A stretch of 31,720 bases of DNA from a virus. Location: the IMG/VR virus record IMGVR_UViG_3300008267_000216, positions 1 to 31,720 of that record; one strand, written 5' to 3'. Under the pieces are notes generated by a model that did no database searches, had not been told where the DNA came from, and saw only the letters and a list, made by a program, of their open reading frames with translations. Both the position numbers and the translations under genes were made by a program. This document shows positions 30,426 through 31,720 of the stretch, piece after piece (the stretch's first letter is position 1; every line of letters begins with the position of its first letter).

Positions 30426-30833
30426 ATGGCACAGTTTACAAAAACAAACGGAACCGCACAACCAGTATTTGCACTGGACGTGGCCAACGGTTCAATCGCA
30501 GGAACAGCCAACGTTGCGGCCCAAGGTCCAGTACAAATTGCTGGTCCAAAACTGGACTTCTTCTCATTCACAGCCAACGCTGCCCTTACCAATGCTGGTA
30601 ACGTCAACGGTTACCTGAACAATGTGTTGCAAGCAATTCAACAAACTGGCGTTATTGCCATGTATCAAGCCGGTGCAGTGGCAGGTGTTATCAACTTGGC
30701 CATCTACCCAGCAGGTGCTTACACCACAGCTACCATTGTTACCGCTGCTCAAACAGCCAATGCCACAGGTGGTTTGAACATTGGTATCCCAACTGCCAAC
30801 GTTGCTGCTAGTGCAACATTCACTAACCTGTAA
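30426..30833 (+). CDS. Probable abundant virion protein (decoration-type)
   Basis: A 135-residue protein beginning MAQFTKTNGTAQPVFALDV. It is rich in Ala, Asn, Gly, Thr and Val with almost no charge in its second half (VAGVINLAIYPAGAYTTATIVTAAQTANATGG), as in small capsid-surface proteins. QGPVQIAGPKLDFFSF and GNVNGYLNNVLQAIQQ are the apparent conserved blocks. An exact late promoter upstream and a strong terminator directly downstream make it a monocistronic late gene, and codon choice looks restricted. Similar proteins occur in aquatic T4-like phages as I recall them; the capsid decoration role is an inference. Confidence 0.66.
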   Translation: MAQFTKTNGTAQPVFALDVANGSIAGTANVAAQGPVQIAGPKLDFFSFTANAALTNAGNVNGYLNNVLQAIQQTGVIAMYQAGAVAGVINLAIYPAGAYTTATIVTAAQTANATGGLNIGIPTANVAASATFTNL

Positions 30834-30851
30834 TCAGTTTAGTTCCAACCC

Positions 30852-30885
30852 AACCCTGGACGTAAAAAATCCAGGGTTTCTTTTT
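30852..30885 (+). terminator. Rho-independent terminator
   Basis: AACCCTGGA (30852-30860) pairs perfectly with TCCAGGGTT (30870-30878) around a 9-base A-rich loop, followed by TCTTTTT. It ends the monocistronic virion gene. Confidence 0.9.
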
Positions 30886-30888
30886 GGC

Positions 30889-30896
30889 GTTAAATA
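30889..30896 (+). promoter_or_regulatory. Putative late promoter (GTTAAATA)
   Basis: GTTAAATA begins 3 bases after the terminator T-run and ends 8 bases before ATG 30905, restarting transcription immediately. Confidence 0.42.
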
Positions 30897-30904
30897 TGCG
30901 CATA

Positions 30905-31348
30905 ATGAAAGTCATGTGCCGCACTCTTTTTGACTGCACCTTTACTGGTGTCACTGGACATCTCCGACCACAGCAGTTGCCTTTTGTCACAAAAACAGGC
31001 CTGGTGATTGACACGCCTGACCAATGGAATCGCAGTCGCAATCAGCAACGCAACTGGGAAAGCATATTGCAGATCATCAGCCTGAGAACACAGCCCATGA
31101 ATGTTGTGTATCCAGTGAAACAAAAAGACGGATGGCATTTTGAATTTGAAGTAGAAGCAGAGGGCGTTCTCAGCAGTGAGTTTGGCAGCAGTGATCTAGC
31201 AGGACTTGTAGCAGACTGTGAAGCCGTGCCCATGGTCACAGGCTTAGACGAAGCAGAAGTAGTCACTGCCACACTGCATGCTCAAGGCACCAATCAGAAC
31301 ATTTGGTTCTCAGCCATAAATACGCCATTGGAGCCTGAACATGGTTGA
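30905..31348 (+). CDS. Conserved phage protein of unknown function
   Basis: A 147-residue protein. I chose ATG 30905 (MKVMCRTLFDCTFTG) because the in-frame codons further upstream overlap the late-type promoter and terminator; ATG 30896 and ATG 30914 remain possible. The core QWNRSRNQQRNWESILQIISLRTQ and GWHFEFEVEAEGVL...ADCEAVPMVTGL look like a conserved block, familiar from hypothetical proteins of aquatic T4-like phages. No function can be assigned. Its end overlaps the next gene by 8 bases. Confidence 0.7.
   Translation: MKVMCRTLFDCTFTGVTGHLRPQQLPFVTKTGLVIDTPDQWNRSRNQQRNWESILQIISLRTQPMNVVYPVKQKDGWHFEFEVEAEGVLSSEFGSSDLAGLVADCEAVPMVTGLDEAEVVTATLHAQGTNQNIWFSAINTPLEPEHG
31315..31322 (+). promoter_or_regulatory. 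Putative late promoter (CATAAATA)
   Basis: CATAAATA lies 18 bases upstream of ATG 31341, within the end of the preceding gene. It is identical to the element before the virion-type gene at 21881. Confidence 0.38.
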
Positions 31349-31607
31349 TACTACGGATATTGAAAAGAAAAGTCTTGAAGCTCACGTGGAGTTGTGTGCC
31401 GAACGTTACCGCATGCTGGAACTCAAAATAGAAACAGTGGAACAAGAAGTTGGCCACGTCAAACACATGGTCACTGAAGTGCATGGCATTGTGCGCAAGA
31501 TGGGTGAAAAACGCAACGATCAAATCATTGCCTGGGGCATAGGTATTATTGGTGCATTGCTGGGTGTTGTGGCGTGGTTGGCCACTCACTATGTTAAAAC
31601 ACTATGA
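31341..31607 (+). CDS. Small coiled-coil membrane protein
   Basis: An 88-residue protein. Residues about 8-55 are a charged helix with heptad character (VELCAERYRMLELKIETVEQEVGHV region), and residues about 61-82 (IIAWGIGIIGALLGVVAWLA) are one membrane span near the C-terminus. This layout, a coiled coil followed by a C-terminal anchor, is shared with XhlA-like lysis accessory proteins and with other small phage membrane proteins. A lysis role is only a possibility; no lysin gene is visible nearby. It overlaps the previous gene by 8 bases and the next by ATGA (31604-31607). Confidence 0.7.
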   Translation: MVDTTDIEKKSLEAHVELCAERYRMLELKIETVEQEVGHVKHMVTEVHGIVRKMGEKRNDQIIAWGIGIIGALLGVVAWLATHYVKTL

Positions 31608-31720
31608 CCCGTGATCAAAAATTAGAACGCTTTGCCGAGCGTGAACTCAAACGTGTGTACACTGAACTTATCATTGACGATGAACATGGTGGATATGTAG
31701 CGTTTGGACGTTATCATGTA
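31604..31720 (+). CDS. Unknown protein (partial, N-terminus only)
   Basis: ATG 31604 overlaps the previous stop (ATGA) and opens a frame that stays open for 39 codons to the right edge of the window. It begins MTRDQKLERFAERELKRVY, a charged helix, then ELIIDDEHGGYVAFGRYHV. No family recognised from this fragment. Confidence 0.6.
   Translation, partial: MTRDQKLERFAERELKRVYTELIIDDEHGGYVAFGRYHV

Noticed and set aside
31341-31607. Holin assignment for the small membrane protein
   Set aside because: A single C-terminal span after a coiled coil is compatible with many small phage proteins, and no lysin gene is visible in the window.

Overview
The window reads as part of a T4-like myovirus genome (tailed dsDNA phage of the marine/freshwater, uncultured type). 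Four genes carry clear T4-type replication or recombination signatures: a UvsW helicase, a gp62-like clamp-loader subunit, a gp61 primase and a gp41 DnaB-type helicase. Genes are packed with ATGA/GTGA/TTGA stop-start overlaps. Short intergenic gaps contain a TAAATA-type motif like the T4 late promoter (consensus TATAAATA), and there are virion-type fibre proteins. I see no tRNA, rRNA, integrase, transposase or CRISPR array. No gene-free stretch exceeds 300 bases; the longest, 11920-12110, holds two terminators and a tiny broken ORF.

Layout. (1) 1-9977 is a glycosylation/methylation island. Leftward and rightward blocks encode at least five GT-A-like glycosyltransferases, three mutually related polysaccharide-transferase-like proteins, a nucleotidyltransferase-cupin fusion, and five SAM-dependent methyltransferases, one of them cut by the left edge. 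It could build or modify a glycan on the virion or host surface. (2) 9978-12110 holds three small unknown genes and an AAA+ ATPase. Each sits behind its own strong sigma70-like promoter, and three of these promoters are near-identical copies. The block ends in tandem terminators. (3) 12111-17794 has a GT10-like transferase, UvsW, a PRMT-like methyltransferase, small conserved phage genes, gp62 and a zinc-finger protein. (4) 17796-21503 has a small fibre-like protein, an SGNH-hydrolase-like gene with an apparent frameshift at its start, a conserved unknown protein, an amidinotransferase, and a very small protein carrying active-site motifs of bacterial DNA polymerase III alpha (DnaE). (5) 21483-25384 has a small leftward gene, a virion-type protein, the primase and the replicative helicase. 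(6) 25381-31720 is a late/structural region. It contains a leftward fibre protein with a 17-residue repeat array, a Pro/Ala-rich protein, a large protein joining a nucleotidyltransferase-like domain to a ligase-like motif, a probable abundant virion protein with its own late promoter and terminator, and small membrane or unknown proteins.

Most interesting points: the DnaE-motif mini-protein; a short module of about 35 residues shared by three otherwise unrelated enzymes; the copied promoter cassette with a direct repeat spaced one helical turn, which also encodes the C-termini of neighbouring genes; the nucleotidyltransferase/ligase-like protein with a possible capsid-targeting N-terminus; and the frameshift in the SGNH gene. 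All family assignments come from reading motifs by eye; no database search was run.
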